The notes: generated by a model not told the origin, from the sequence alone. A stretch of 64,000 bases of DNA from Eucalyptus grandis (GCF_016545825.1 NC_052621.1:10316199-10380198); one strand, 5' to 3'; shown: positions 36,349 through 49,329, numbered from the stretch's first letter. Numbers and translations: made by a program.

Positions 36349-38447
36349 AAGTAAAAGTAAGATATTTCTCAATCCTTTATGCCAACATACATTGCTAGAT
36401 AATTCATTTGATCTCCTTGCAATGTCTAAAAGATAACAAATCACTCGAATATACAGTACTTCTTTCGAAACTTTGATACTATTAAGGAAAGCAGAATCAA
36501 CAAAAGTTTTGAATATGCAATTACCAAATCTAATTTTCCATTTGCACGTCATCTGCATTCAATATGCCACTCTTGAAGCCTCTCTTCACATGAAGATTGA
36601 TGTTGGATATTCTGCAACCAATAGTTAATAGCAACATCACAAAAATGAATGAACTCTAAAAAATATAGATATATAAATTGAGATATTGATGTGAATTTAA
36701 ATGTAAAAACATAGAGAAGAAATTCTAGAAGCCACCTTGCTCGAGTCTGTCCCAATTTGACAATCCAGGGGTAGTACAAAAGATACAATCTCTTCCCCAA
36801 CTAGCGTGCTTTTAGCCCTAGTTTTGGCTTTGGCTGAAGATGGACTTGATTGTGCCTAGGATTTAATCATATGTCATTTATCAATCAATATTCACTCCAA
36901 CTCAGAAATGTTGTTCAAATCTTCACAACGCATATGTGAACAATGTATAAAAAAATCATCGAAATAAAAATTACCTCGATATTCGATGCATTTATCCCGC
37001 CATAATGTTCCGGTATACAATACGATATCGGATCCGGATCAAGCACCTCATCTGAATTTTTTCTCAATTGTGAAGCAACTTCCTACAATCACGAATCATC
37101 AGTATTATACCTTATTATTAGAGAATGGAATATTTATGACTTATAGTCAAAGTCAAACAATTGTGAACATATGCACTATATTTATACATAGATCATGTAG
37201 TTGTAACTTTTTCCAAATGAAATCTAGTTGCACACTTCATATATACATCCAAGTTTATCAAATATACTTCAAAAATCAAGATGAAGGAGGCATGTGCATC
37301 ACAATGCTATACTATGTCAATCTTTTTGTGAAGACTTCCGCATTCAAAAACTAAGTATTGAACCTCATAAAAGAAAAATTGAAAAAGCCATACTCTATAA
37401 TAGAAAAAAATTGTATTTGTGTCATAGTCTATCTCACAAAATATCAAAGAACAAAATAAACCTTACAAGATATTCATATCCAAAAAATAACTTTATAGAA
37501 AGTTATAACTTACATTGACTATTGCTCTAAGTGATGTATACACTCGGTCGGGTTCTCCTCCTTGATTCGGAATGTCTTGTTTCTTTGAACCACATGCTTC
37601 ATTCGATCCAATCATAACACGAGACTTGTTTATAGTGGAGACTAACCAATTAACCTACAAGGATGAAAGAGGTAGAAAAGTATAGGATATGAGTAAAAAA
37701 ATTATCAAAGCATATAAACTATGTTAATCATTAAATGCTACCCAATGATTCGAAACGGAAAAAAATAGGATCTTGAACTATATTCATTATATTACCCTAA
37801 TATATGATTCTCACTATTTGAGCATTATCATCTAATTGTACTTATGCATTTAGATATCTTTCTATATGATGAGACTAAATTTCTATGCACTAGAAGAATA
37901 GACACTAATGTTCAAGGTGCTGGTTTGACTGTACACATTATTAATGTTTATGGAACTCATTTCCTTTAACCGGTATTATTCCTTCTATATTAATAATGTT
38001 TACCATGACAAATTTTACGATGTGATTAATTACAAAATCTAATAAAGATTTGGCATTTCAAAGAACTGTCATTTTTGTTATTGTCCAACAAATAACGAAT
38101 AACAGATAACGATTTATTAATTGAACTATTTAAAGGGTAGTACATTCTTTTTCTTTTTTTTTTTTTGGTCGGTAAAGGGTAGTACATTCAAACCACCAAC
38201 CCTAGAACAAGATTATCTATCCTTCCAATGTATATAAGCAAAAGCAACCTATTGGCCATTTTAATTCTATCATCCGCAAAATCATATTCCGGTATACATG
38301 CATTTTATAAATCTGCATACTCATTAAAAAAAAAATATGGACGCACCAAAGACATATGAACATATTGATACATATAAATATATATTTAATTTTTTTTTGT
38401 CAATAAAAGATTTAAACATTTTTTAGATAGTTTATACAATAACAAAA

Positions 38448-39009
38448 TTGAAAAATTGTCCAAAAAGTCTCAAATCCAACGGTCGATTCAATCATAAACC
38501 TTTAAATTTTGCCAATTTAGTCAGAAACATTTTGACAATATGCTATTGTCATTTTTCCAATCAATTTTAGGTAGAAATCACTGACATAAACACCGCCATC
38601 CTACATGACTCAGCTAATGCTGACGTAAACAACTTTTGCAATTTTTTTTTGAAAAATTTCTACATTTTTCTTTTCTTTTCTTTTTTCCTTCACTAGCTAA
38701 TTAGGGGCCCGGCAACATCAAATAGGCGAGGATCATGATGCCCTTGCCTATGGCTAACAACCCCGTAAAGTAGAAATTCAATGAAGGAAGAAAAAAAAGA
38801 ACAAAAAAGCAAAGGAAATTTCAGAAAAAAATTCAGAAATTTTAAAATAAAAAGGAAAAATCATCCACATAAACAATTTTCGGCCAAAATTGGCCAGAAG
38901 GACTTGCAAATCCTCAAAAGATTTAGGACTAAATTGAAAAAAATTGAAAAGTTTATAACTGAACTAGCCATCATATAATAGGTTTAGGACTTTTTGGACA
39001 ATTTTCCAA
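38448..39009. mobile_element. Small inverted-repeat element in intron 1 of copy D
   Basis: Orthologous to 28637-29184 in copy C, at the same place with the same inverted ends (GAAAAATTGTCCAAAAAGTC and GGACTTTTTGGACAATTTTC). It therefore was inserted before C and D separated. Confidence 0.7.
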
Positions 39010-39724
39010 AATAAAATTCAACCAAAAATTAATCGTTAGAATAAATATTTAGATTTGCATGCACTTGAAAAATAGAATTAGATTCTAACTTGATAGAAGT
39101 TAAGTTTATAGAATCAATTCATAGATCTAGATGATGGAGTTGTGGTCAATTAAATCTTAACTCTATCATAAACTAAATGAGGTTGCTTGAGAGCATAGGA
39201 ATTATTTTTTTATTATCTATTATCAATCATAAAATTTGGTTTACTTTTCCATAAAAAAAAATCCATTTCTTTGTATTTGAAAAACGAATACCTGGTCAAT
39301 AACCTAGTACAAAGGTCAATTGAGACATACCTCAATCATTTTCGATTGATCTGCACTTGTCTTTGGAGATGATACCCCAGATAATCCATCTTGGAATTGC
39401 TCTTGCGGTGAGGTAGGTGGGGTTGGCATTTTAGGGTCTTCCATTTGAAAGAGAGGAGACAATAGATGTAGAGAATAAAATGGTCAATATTTCAAAGAAC
39501 GCAGTTAAATAGAGCCAAACAATTTTGCCTATTTATTACACTAGTACATGGACATTGCACTAGTACATGGACATCAATGCAATCTCATGAAATTTAATTT
39601 ACTTAAGTTGGCAGTCAAAAAGAGCTAATTAGCCTCTCATATTCGCATAAAAGCTAAATTGAATCTAACCCTACTAAATTATAACCTTTTTCATAAATGC
39701 AAAGCCAAATATAATCATTAGGTA

Positions 39725-39873
39725 CACTTACCTAACTTATGTGTATTGCTTATTACAAAGGAAACTTCAAATGAGTTGGGGCAAGTGAAACTTGGAAAAA
39801 CATATCCACTTTCGTGACTTTTAATTGATTTATGGAAAATACGATTATTTGAAATTATTTAGGCGCTTTTGCG

Positions 39874-39917
<44 letters not shown>

Positions 39918-40316
39918 AGGAATTTAGGAATGTAAACTAGCACCAGTTGATGTGTGATTAGAAATACTATAATCATAATTAACATTTAAGAGATTACCAA
40001 ATTTTAGGGATGTAAGTGGTCACTTACCTAACTTATGTGTATTGCTTATTACAAAGGAAACTTCAAATGAGTTGGGGCAAGTGAAACTTGGAAAAACATA
40101 TCCACTTTCGTGACTTTTAATTGAGAGGAAAATACGATTATTTGAAATTATTTAGGCGCTTTTGCGAGAGAGAGAGAGAGAGAGAGAGAGAGCCAAAGGA
40201 ATTTTAGGAATGTAAACTAGCACCAGTTGATGTGATTAGAAATACTATAATCATAATTAACATTTAAGAGATTACCAAATTTTAGGGATGTAAGTGGTCA
40301 AATGTAAAGAGGTCTC
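39725..40316. repeat. 296-bp tandem duplication in the copy D upstream flank
   Basis: CACTTACCTAACTTATGTG starts both at 39725 and 40021. Each half contains the GTTGGGGCAAGTGAAACTTG segment, a GA tract (39877-39912 and 40166-40192) and CTAGCACCAGTTGATGTG. Copies A and C have a single version. The two halves are nearly identical, so the event is recent. Confidence 0.9.
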
Positions 40317-40410
40317 AGGACACGCATTGATCCTTATCTCTTATGCATTTCAAATTCAAACCCCAAATGCTCATTAGACTAAAGCATTAAATGCCAGATT
40401 TTGCATTTTT

Positions 40411-41235
40411 GACTTCCTTTTAACAATTCAATTTGCCGTGTAAATTAAAAAGTAGAAAGAAATTAAGCTCTAATGCGGCCAAAATAAAAAATAAAAACCC
40501 TCTTCACTTACCTAGGCCTCGCTCACCTCAGTTCGCTTGCCTTGCCACTCACCTCACGTGTTCGTTTTTATGGTTTGTTACTTTTTGCAAATGTGAAATT
40601 TCTTTTGTTACCTTATCTTATATTTGTATTTGATAGGTAATGATATTAATAGTTTGGTTACTTAATGTCGTATTTTTAATTAATATGTAATTTGCAATAA
40701 TACATTTGTCCTTTCAAGGAATACAAAAAATGAAACAAAAAATAATTGGTTAGTTTCGAGTTGACCTTGGAACTGGACCCAAGCTCAATAGGGTCGGTTC
40801 TTGATCCCAAAAACTAGGGACCAATATTATACGGGTTGATCCCTGGGTTAAGTGCTAGATCGACCCAATTCGGATCAAGCTTACCCCTATGCTTCATAGT
40901 TGACAAGTATGGTAGAGTTTGAAAAAAGTATTGGCATTTTTCTTCAACCTAGTGAAGGATACAGAAAAAGACAACACTGTTTCACCCACCCATATGAACT
41001 CTACGCTCTTTCATTTGGATTTTTATAGTTCATAATTACTACTCTTTACAAAGATCTCTCGTCCAAATGATGATTTTGTCATGAACGGACATAATTTCCA
41101 AAAGACGTCACTCGAGTAATTAGTAGAATGAAAACAAAGTGTTAAGGAACTTTCTGATTTGCATCTTCAAATGCATCAGGTTGTCCTCATGCTATCCGAC
41201 TACGGATTGAATAAGCAGACATGAAGTCCTGTTCT
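40411..41235. other. Unassigned DNA right of the copy D flank
   Basis: Homology with other copies ends near 40410. It is AT-rich, with one oddity: GGTCGGTTC..GATCCC motifs near 40790-40870 like a worn LTR or PPT zone. No gene supported. Confidence 0.4.
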
Positions 41236-41239
41236 TCTC

Positions 41240-41488
41240 CAGAGAAAGCCATGTGGGCACCTCATTGCTGTATCGGCAAAAGCTGTGTCGTCTAGTCTTG
41301 ATTCTGAAGCTCTCTTACTGTATTTTATGCTTTCTTAAGAACTTGATGAGCAGTTCCAAAAGGGAGCCTTCTTCTCTCTTTTCTTACATACAGATGCAGA
41401 TTTTCTACATAACAATTGGACATACTCATCTGCTCATGGAAAGTTGATATATCTAGAGAATGAGGACAATGGGTGGCGATTTGAATAA
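41240..41488 (+). pseudogene. Possible decayed exon, unidentified
   Basis: One frame of 83 codons holds a single internal stop (41336-41338), fewer than expected in such AT-rich DNA, and reads like protein: GHLIAVSAKAVSSSLDSEAL before the stop and ELDEQFQKGAFFSLF after it, ending GKLIYLENEDNGWRFE, stop. I do not recognise the family. It may belong with the exon-like frame at 42449, or be chance. Confidence 0.25.
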
Positions 41489-42448
41489 TTTTCAACCCCT
41501 GGTGTCACTTTCCTAATAGAAAATCTCCAACATCTGACTTCCCTAGAGCCCCCGGTAGCACTTGAACACAGTTTGACAACTCAAATTAATGGGAAGTGAC
41601 CGAGAAATATGACAGGCCGGAACAATTCTTAGTTGAAGAGTTGCCTGGTCTTTGAGAGAAAAGTTGTGTTCTGGACCTGAAGGAACAGCACTAACATTTC
41701 CATGATTCATTTGTGTTTAAAAGTTGATTTTTTCGCATGTCCTGCATTTCCTAGTTCTATCTACTGCTAAAGGTTGAGGATGCATGTTTTTAGTCTATTT
41801 GGAACTACCCTATGCTACAGGGACATAAAATGATGGGATTCCTCTTGTTGATCTTTTAAGGGGACAAAATAATTTTATTCATCTTCATTGGCAACCATCC
41901 TCTCGGTTCCCTCGGATACTCGAGAACAATCAGAAAAACATTTCTTTTTGCACTTTTGTTTCTCTCTTTTGACGTATATTAATCTGCTCATAATTTCGAC
42001 CAAAAAAAAAAAAAATCTGTTCATAATGACGTGATTCCATAAAAAAGTGAGGCTATGGTTGACGGTGACTTCTAAACATATCATGTTCCTATCGATGTTG
42101 CTATCCCTCTGCAGCAACCTTAAATTACCCTGAAATCATAACTTGGTTGAGGTAGACGCCAGCTATGAGAAACAAAAATTTGACCCTTAAGTCAACTAAA
42201 ATAAATAGAAGATTTTCATCCTTTATTCATATTGAAACGCAATTCATCATCAACATGATAGACATTATGGAGCGTGGACTTGCTGAGGTCCCTCTCAATT
42301 GATGTAGGCAGATTTTCTTTCTTTGTTACATTCGGATTTTCTTATATGAAAGTCCGCGTGGAACTAGTTTGCAGTCACCTAAAAACAAGTTCTTCAAGAG
42401 GACATAGAAGGATTAGATAAAGGAATCTGTGTTCCCATCTTGCTTTTA

Positions 42449-42660
42449 GCATTGCTGATAAACTTATATATGCATTGCAATGTTCCTCCGACGCCTCACG
42501 CGCATCGGAACCGAGCAATGACTTTTGGATGGATGAAATGCAAGAGATTGACACCTACCAAAGCATTCAAACACTTCAGCCACCAACAACCCTCGAGGCT
42601 TCTCAACGTCCAGCAGCACTGTACCGTGAGCACGGTTTTATGTTCGGGCTGCAAAGCTAG
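42449..42660 (+). CDS. Putative terminal exon of an unidentified gene
   Basis: A pyrimidine-rich run and TTTTAG at 42444-42449 could be a splice acceptor. The frame after it reads IADKLIYALQCSSDASRA, then PSNDFWMDEMQEIDTYQ, and ends REHGFMFGLQS at TAG (42658-42660). The composition is that of a soluble acidic/mixed protein, not low complexity, and codon use looks normal. No family is recognised and no convincing upstream exon was found between 41500 and 42440, though DIMERGLAEVPLN near 42255-42300 is another protein-like stretch. Either the end of a real gene convergent with copy F or a relic. Confidence 0.4.
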
Positions 42661-43640
42661 AGATCTCTCATGTCATAATTAACAAACAATGAGCATTTCT
42701 TGTCACAACCTTTGTATCTACCTATTCTCGTATGCTGATCCAGCATAAACAATTAGAGAGTTTAAATTGATCATTTCCTGAAAACTTAGATAGTCTTCTT
42801 GAACGAGCGTTTATCTGGTAAGTGACATTGATAAAGCTATTGTGAAGGCTATGAGCTTAAAAATGGAGAATAATTGAAAAATGTCCTTAAATCATTGCAA
42901 ATGCTCGTGAATTGAACTTCATTAAAATGCACTCTGATTTTCAATAAAAGTGTTGGGATCGCTGCTACCCTCAAATCGGGGCCAACGAACAGTTGATGTG
43001 AAAAGTTGCAATATCATGTTAAAACTCTATCGATACGTTCCTGAAGGTACCCAAAAGCTTGTGACTACATCCCAGTGAATTTATCGCTTGATCCAAGAAA
43101 ATCACAATTTCTTGACATCCTAAAGGTCGGATGGTTAAAAGGCACAATATCCAGCAATCGAGTCATTCAGTTTCGAAAAATCGAGTGTTGCTGGAAAGCT
43201 TCTGCAAAACATGAACCTTTTATACCCTTCGGTTATAATATCACTATATTGAAATCATATAAATTCATTTTTAGTCAGATTCACCGCCTCCTGCGTTGAT
43301 TACCATGCCTGATAATTATTCTCAATACCTATTAAAAGTCGCCAGTAACAAAAGTAAAGAAAATAAAGGCTCGAGTACCATTCCACTTTCTCCATTCCCG
43401 GCAGGCAAACAAACCTTGATGTTCGACCCAAAAAAGAAAAGGCTTGAGGTTTCATAGTTCAAACGACAAAAGTTTCGAAATCGCCCAACGATTCAGATGA
43501 AATGAACGAAAATAAACTCAGTATGCTTTCTTGGATTTCTAACATGAAATCAAATCAGATCTTCGAAAAGAAACATCTGAACTTGTGGATGTCATTTTAG
43601 GCTCTTCTCTTCAACTATGGATGCTTGAGTTGGCTGTCGG
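42661..43640. other. Intergenic DNA leading into the 3' flank of copy F
   Basis: To about 43320 nothing is recognised. From there on, sequence such as CCATTCCACTTTCTCC and CATAGTTCAAACGACAAAAG aligns with the 3' flanks of the other MBD-like copies, more divergent than they are from each other. The convergent acyl-CoA synthetase-like fragment is not present. Confidence 0.5.
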
Positions 43641-43906
43641 ATACTTTCACTGAGTCTTTTTACCGCTAAATGCATCATCCTCGGTATCACTGCTGAACTT
43701 CAAATATTTCTTCCAATCTTCGCTTTCTATAAAGACAATCAAATAAATAAGCAGATATAAGGAACTCATGTTTATATTTATGCCGTAAGATTTGCTTCAG
43801 AAGGAAAAACCTGTTGCCTCCGAACTGCTACTGCAGATGTTCTTTAGGTTGTTGTCCAATTCCTCCGAAATAGGCTCGAGAGTAATTTTCTTTGCACTAG
43901 AGATCT

Positions 43907-46900
43907 TTAATGACTTGGTTGGAGGAATTTTTCTTTCTTATCAGAAGATCTCGTTCTCTTCAAAAAACCTTTCGCTGTAGTGGCAAGACCTTGCTCCTAA
44001 ATTGTCACCCAAATGAAATCACACCCTAAGCATTAAGTAAATATAACTTTATTTTGCATTTTATTTATTTAGGGTTTTTGTAACTCACCTGTAGAAAATT
44101 ACTCCCTGGCGTCTTCTTATCTGTCATTGCTTCCATTATATACTGGACAACCTCGACAGTTGAGCGGAACAATCTTTTTAATTGTCCATGACGATAGCTC
44201 TACAAAGATAATAGATTGAAGATATCTTGATTACCATCAGAAATTTCAAGATAGTCGTGTGCAAAGCTATTACTCATAAGAGGTAGTGAAAAGATTTCAA
44301 TACACTCAATAATAAAATGCACGATAACGTAAAAACTAACTTTTTATTAATCCTTTTGGATAACATATAAATTAATCAAATACACGTTACTTCTTTTTAA
44401 TCATCAATGCATTAAGGAAAGCAGTAACAATGAATTTTTATTAATATATAATTACCATGTCTAATTTTCCATCTACTCGTTGTCTGCATGCAATATGCCA
44501 ACCTTGCAGCCTCTCTTCAAATGAAGACCGATGTTGGATGTTCTGCAATCAATAAATAATAATCGCATCATAAAAATGAAAATAGTTAGACAATTAGATA
44601 TATAGATTGAGATATTTATATGCATTTACGCAAAAACATAAAGAAGAAGTTCAAGCAACCACCTTGTCCAATTCTGTGCCAATTAGACAATCCGGAGGGA
44701 GAAAGAAAGATACTATCTCTTCCCCTACTAATGTGCTTTTGCCTCGAGTTCTTGCTTTCTCCGATGAAGATGGATTTGTCTGTGTTTAGGATATACTCAT
44801 TTGTCATTTGTTGTGAGCATTGGTTACAAATTCTTACAAATAAAAAGTGTGCATTAATATGAGTAAAATATGATATATTGATTATTGATCACCATGCACT
44901 TGAACTCAAGAAATGTTTGTTTCAAATCTTCAAGAATGCATATGCGAACAATGTACAAAGAAATTATTGAAATAATATTACCTTAAAGGTTGAGACATTT
45001 ATCCCCATGTTATCTTGAGATAATGGATACGATATTGGATCCTTGTTGAGCAAATGATCTAAAATACTTCTTCTCAATTGAGATACAACTTTCTGCAATA
45101 AAAAATTATCAATGCTAGTATATCTTATCATTAAGGCATGGACAATTCTGAATTATTGTCTAAATCAAAGAATTGGGAATATATGTATTCTATTCATACA
45201 TAACTTGTGTAGCTATAACTTTTTACAAATGAAGCTTTGGAGTGTCCTTCACAACTATATCAAGCTTATCAAATATGCTTCAAGAATCAAGATGAAGAAA
45301 TTTTGAGTGCCTTGCAGTGTATTTTGTGGATCATTCTATCTCATGTGTTCTATCAATCTTTTCATGAAGATATTGGCATTCAAAAGCTAAGTGTTGAACC
45401 TCTTAGAAGTGAATTGGAAAACACCACACTCTATAATTGTAAAATTGTGTTTATGTCATGGTCTATCTCCCAAAATATCACAAAACAATTACATCTACTA
45501 CTTGTATCCAAAAAGACTTAACAAAAAGTTAATTTACATTACATCCACTATCATTGTTACTAATGTAAACCATTCTATATAATTTTATAATTGAGTTAAT
45601 GTCATGGACTACATCACAAAGTTTCAAAGGACAATATAAAACTCGCACTGAATATCTATATGTTAAAAAACTCAATAGAAAGTTAACTTACATGTACTAC
45701 TGCCTTAAGTGATGCATATAGTTGATCTCTTGGTCCTTGATTAGGAATGTCAAGCTTTTCCGAACCACGTGATTCATTCGATCCCTTTGAAATAGGAGCG
45801 TTATCTGGAGCTGAGAGTGACCTATTGACCTACACGGATGAGAAAGATAGAGAAAGACAAAGCATGAGTAAAGCAAATAAATAAACATATACGATTATAC
45901 TGAGCATTAAAAGCAGCCTAACAGTTCAAAGTGGTAAAACATATATGTCATGAAATAGGATCTTCAACTATATTCATTATGTCAAAGAAATCAAACATTT
46001 GTTAAACTATTATCAAGATGTTAAGCAACTCATGCTTGACAGTTCAATAATAAAAGTAAAACCACTAAACCAACCACATTCGATAAAGTTTAAGAACCCG
46101 CTCCTTCTATCAAGAATTCAAACTCATTAGATACGGTAAAAATGATAAAGGACTAGATGAGTAGAAAGATATAGTGCCATATTCTGAAAGAAAAAGAATA
46201 TCAAATCATATTATGTGGAAAGCATGATTTTGTCCAAAATGATTCCATGGAACCTCTAGGTTTCGAGAGGAAGAAGAGAGAGAAAGAGAATATCAAGTAC
46301 CTATAACTCATTCAAGAAATAACAACAGTGGCATAAAATGAAGAGAAACAACATCTCCAGAATGACAGGCACAAGAAAAGGGAAAATATATGAAGGAGCC
46401 ACAGTTTCAAAGCATAACAAATGAATTGGAATGGTGGAAACTCATTTCACTTTATATGTAAAAGCTTATCACCTTCTTCTCTTGTTCGATTTGGAAAGTT
46501 GTTCATTCTCTAAATAGTTATACTTTAGCTACACATTATTCTTTGATGCCAAATGATGGTAGATTTTCTTAATCATTGATCTTAAAGAATGTGCAAGTTC
46601 TCAATCAATTCTTTGGTCTCAGCTACAATATTTATTGCTTATCAACTTACAATATAGCAGCGAACTCTGCATAGTATGAATATCAATTAAGGGAAATGAG
46701 TTCCGTAGGTATTGATGATGTTTACCGTTATAGCACTAACGGTATGATTACTTATAAAAGTTAATAACGGTTTTGCCATTTCAAACAACTACCATTCGTT
46801 TTATTGTGTAACGAATAACGATTTATGCATTGATCAATGTAAAATGCAATACACCCAAACCTTCCAGCCACGAATATATTATCTATTCTTCCAATACATA

Positions 46901-47552
46901 TTAGAAAAACCTATTGGCAATTTCAATTTTGTCATCCTTAAAAATCATATTCTTGTACACATACATATACAATCTGTATACCCATAAAACAGATATGGAT
47001 ACAAAAAAAATGTTAACATATATATTGAAATAATTATAAATGTAATTCGTTCTTTGTCAACAAAATATTTAGAATAGTTTAGACATTTTTCATGGTAAAA
47101 TTCAACTAACAATTACTCGTTAGTTTCACTAAGTGTACAAACAATTAGATCTGCACACCTTAGATAAGAAAATTAGATTTTAACATGACAGAAGTCCTAA
47201 TCTATATAAAATTTGTCAAATCAATGCACAGATCTAGATGATAGATCATTTGTACCAACTCAACTCTTAACCTCAATGTAAACCAAAAGAGAACCCGAGA
47301 GAGCATTGGAATTCTTTATCTTTCACCATTCATCACTTTTGATTTTTCTATTGCAAAAATGCCTTAGAAAAAAATCCATTTCTTTGTGGTTGAAGCACAA
47401 AATATATGGCCAATGACCCAGCACGAAGGTTGATCGAGACTTACCTCACTCATTTTTGGGGGAGGAGCACCTGTTGAAGGAGATGACAGCACAAGTTGAG
47501 AAGATTCGTCCTGCGATTTCTCTTTTGGAGAGGGAGGAAGAGTTTGCATCAT
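43907..47552 (-). CDS. MBD-like gene copy F: best-preserved, truncated tail
   Basis: Exons on the complement: 1, 47445-47552; 2, 45692-45829; 3, 44982-45092; 4, 44663-44779; 5, 44456-44542; 6, 44089-44199; 7, from 43996. All borders are GT..AG and all joins are in phase, giving 253 codons. The MBD-type domain lies about residues 167-212: RLQGWHIACRQRVDGKLDM, then SYRHGQLKRLFRSTVEVVQY. In exon 7 one base is missing (near 43930), so reading stops at 43909-43907 after 29 codons; the rest of exon 7 (to 43811) and exon 8 (43647-43726, ending DDAFSGKKTQ) still exist but are out of frame. The ancestral start, ATG in copies A-D and G, is GCG; the next in-frame ATG is four codons on, used here. F lacks the intron 1 element and may be the oldest lineage. 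It could be expressed as a tail-less MBD protein, or be a young pseudogene. Confidence 0.6.
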
Positions 47553-48560
47553 AGGGTTTGCCGCTTCAAAGATCCCTTCGAGAGCTTACGCTTATTAGAA
47601 GCCGAAAGATATGTGGTATGTCAATTGAAAGAGAGAAGATGGTGTCTAAAGAGAAGAAAATGGTGCATATTTGAAACAACACGGTGAAATAAAGCCAAAT
47701 AATTTTGCCCATTTATTGTCTTGGACCGATACGCGTACATCATTGCAAGTCTCTTGTACTTTGATAATCTAGGTTGGTAATGAAAAGAGCTAATTAGCCT
47801 TCCATTTTTATTTTTTTTGTAAAAGCTAAAAAGAATCTAACACAATTAGAATATATATATTTTTCCATAAATGTAAAAAGCCCATAAAATCATTGAGTAC
47901 TGAACCTTAGGTATGTTAATATTACAAAGGAAACTTGAAATAAGTTGTGGCAAGTGAAATTTAGAAAAACAAATGATGCACTTTTGCGCAATATACAATT
48001 ACCTAAGACTAGTAGAGGATTCTGCTTTTATACTAAAAAAGGAAAATAATGAATTCCAATCAAACTTAAGGAATGTTAGCTAGCACCAATACCATTTAGG
48101 CGGACAACTTATATGTCAAATAGGATGATGTGTGATTAGAAATACTATAAACAGGATAACAATCAAGGGATTAACAATTTTATAGATGTACCTATTAAAA
48201 TATAAATGGGTTTTAGGAAATGAATTGATCCTTATCTCTTAGGTAAATTCAATCCAAAAATTAAATGCTCATTACCCTATAGCATTAAATGCCAGATTTT
48301 GAGTATTAGACTACCCTGAATGGGTTTTGTTTATTTTGAGGCATCATTTAATACAACCTGATTACATTAACCATATTGAATTATCGATTTAGCTTGATTA
48401 TTTCATTCACTTAGCCATAACATCTTATAATAAAATGCAAATAACTCCTCCCGTAGCGCAAGAAAAGGAACAGGCGCTTGCTTCTGCAAGATCTGGCATA
48501 TACATATCTAGAAATGCTAATAAGTAGGCATGCTGTTAATATGTACCTAGGAGGAACAAA
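47553..48560. other. Upstream flank of copy F
   Basis: Homologous to the flanks of A, C and D. It keeps GCCAAATAATTTTGCCCATT near the start of the gene and the TGATGTGTGATTAGAAATAC block near 48125. It has no GA tract. An extra 36-48 bp segment (around 48085-48125) is unique to it. Confidence 0.6.
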
Positions 48561-49320
48561 TAAATTGTTATACGGACATTTTCAGTCAAATTAATTACTA
48601 CAAATGTTTGCTAATCACCATATCCATGTACATCAGGTAAGGCTCCATCAATTGAATGACATGTGTAGCACCCAAGTTTCTTTACGTATGCGACCTTATG
48701 ATCTAAATGCGGGATTTGTCATATCTAAATCAAGAGCTTAACAATTCAATCACTCTTTGGGGATTGAATAAATAATCTTCAACTTTTTCCAAAACAATCT
48801 TACTCATCTAGTTAGATACCTAAAAATCCAATAACTCATGTGCCGATCCATGTATCACATCGCTTTAATTAGTCTAAGGGTATTGACGGGCTGTTCCATT
48901 AGGGTTCCCACTTATACTTGACCCTTGTAGGACATGAATGTATATGTTTTTTTGTGATTCAATCTGAGGCTCCCCTCGCATAAAATCCGAGCTTAAAAAA
49001 CGGGTGGAGTTGATTTTTTTTTTTCTGTTGCATAGTCATCCTAAATTATCTCGGCCCAAATTTTAGCATGGTTAATGCATATTTAGCTACACCGCACCAT
49101 GGACCAATTTATGTGCTGAATTTTCACTTAGGAAACATACCATTTTAAGGAGTCTTCACAAACCCGCATAGATCCATGCCATTTTAAGGAATTTTTATAA
49201 ACAAATGTGCAGGCACAAAAGACATATAAATATATACATGCATATAAATTTATAAGTTGCCAACAATAAAAGGAAAAACAATAAAGATAGTACTTCTCTA
49301 CTTTCTTCATTACTGGGCTG
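48561..49320. other. Intergenic DNA between F and G, possible LTR scrap
   Basis: TGTAGCACCCAAGTTTCTTT at 48664 resembles an LTR start, but no matching end or second copy was found. The remainder is AT-rich and unassigned. Confidence 0.3.
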
Positions 49321-49329
49321 ACAAAAAGG

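Larger units (their letters stand above)
32771..39444 (-). pseudogene. MBD-like gene copy D: 8 exons, nonsense codon, solo LTR in intron 5
   Basis: Exons on the complement: 1, 39331-39444; 2, 37514-37654; 3, 36975-37082; 4, 36736-36855; 5, 36525-36611; 6, 33327-33437; 7, 32992-33244; 8, 32771-32892. All borders are GT..AG and all exons are in phase. Exon 5 carries TGA where copies C and E have CGA, in the middle of the MBD (after WHIECR), a C-to-T change at a CpG. The intron between exons 5 and 6 has grown to about 3.1 kb through an inserted LTR (33568-36348). Exon 8 is the longest of the family, reading 40 codons to TAG (DDAFSDEETPTRGKSA, then WGEDCFD). Apart from the nonsense codon the frame is open. 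Confidence 0.8.

Noticed and set aside
48664..49100. LTR starting TGTAGCACCC
   Set aside because: Only the first bases resemble an LTR; no matching 3' end, target duplication or second copy found.
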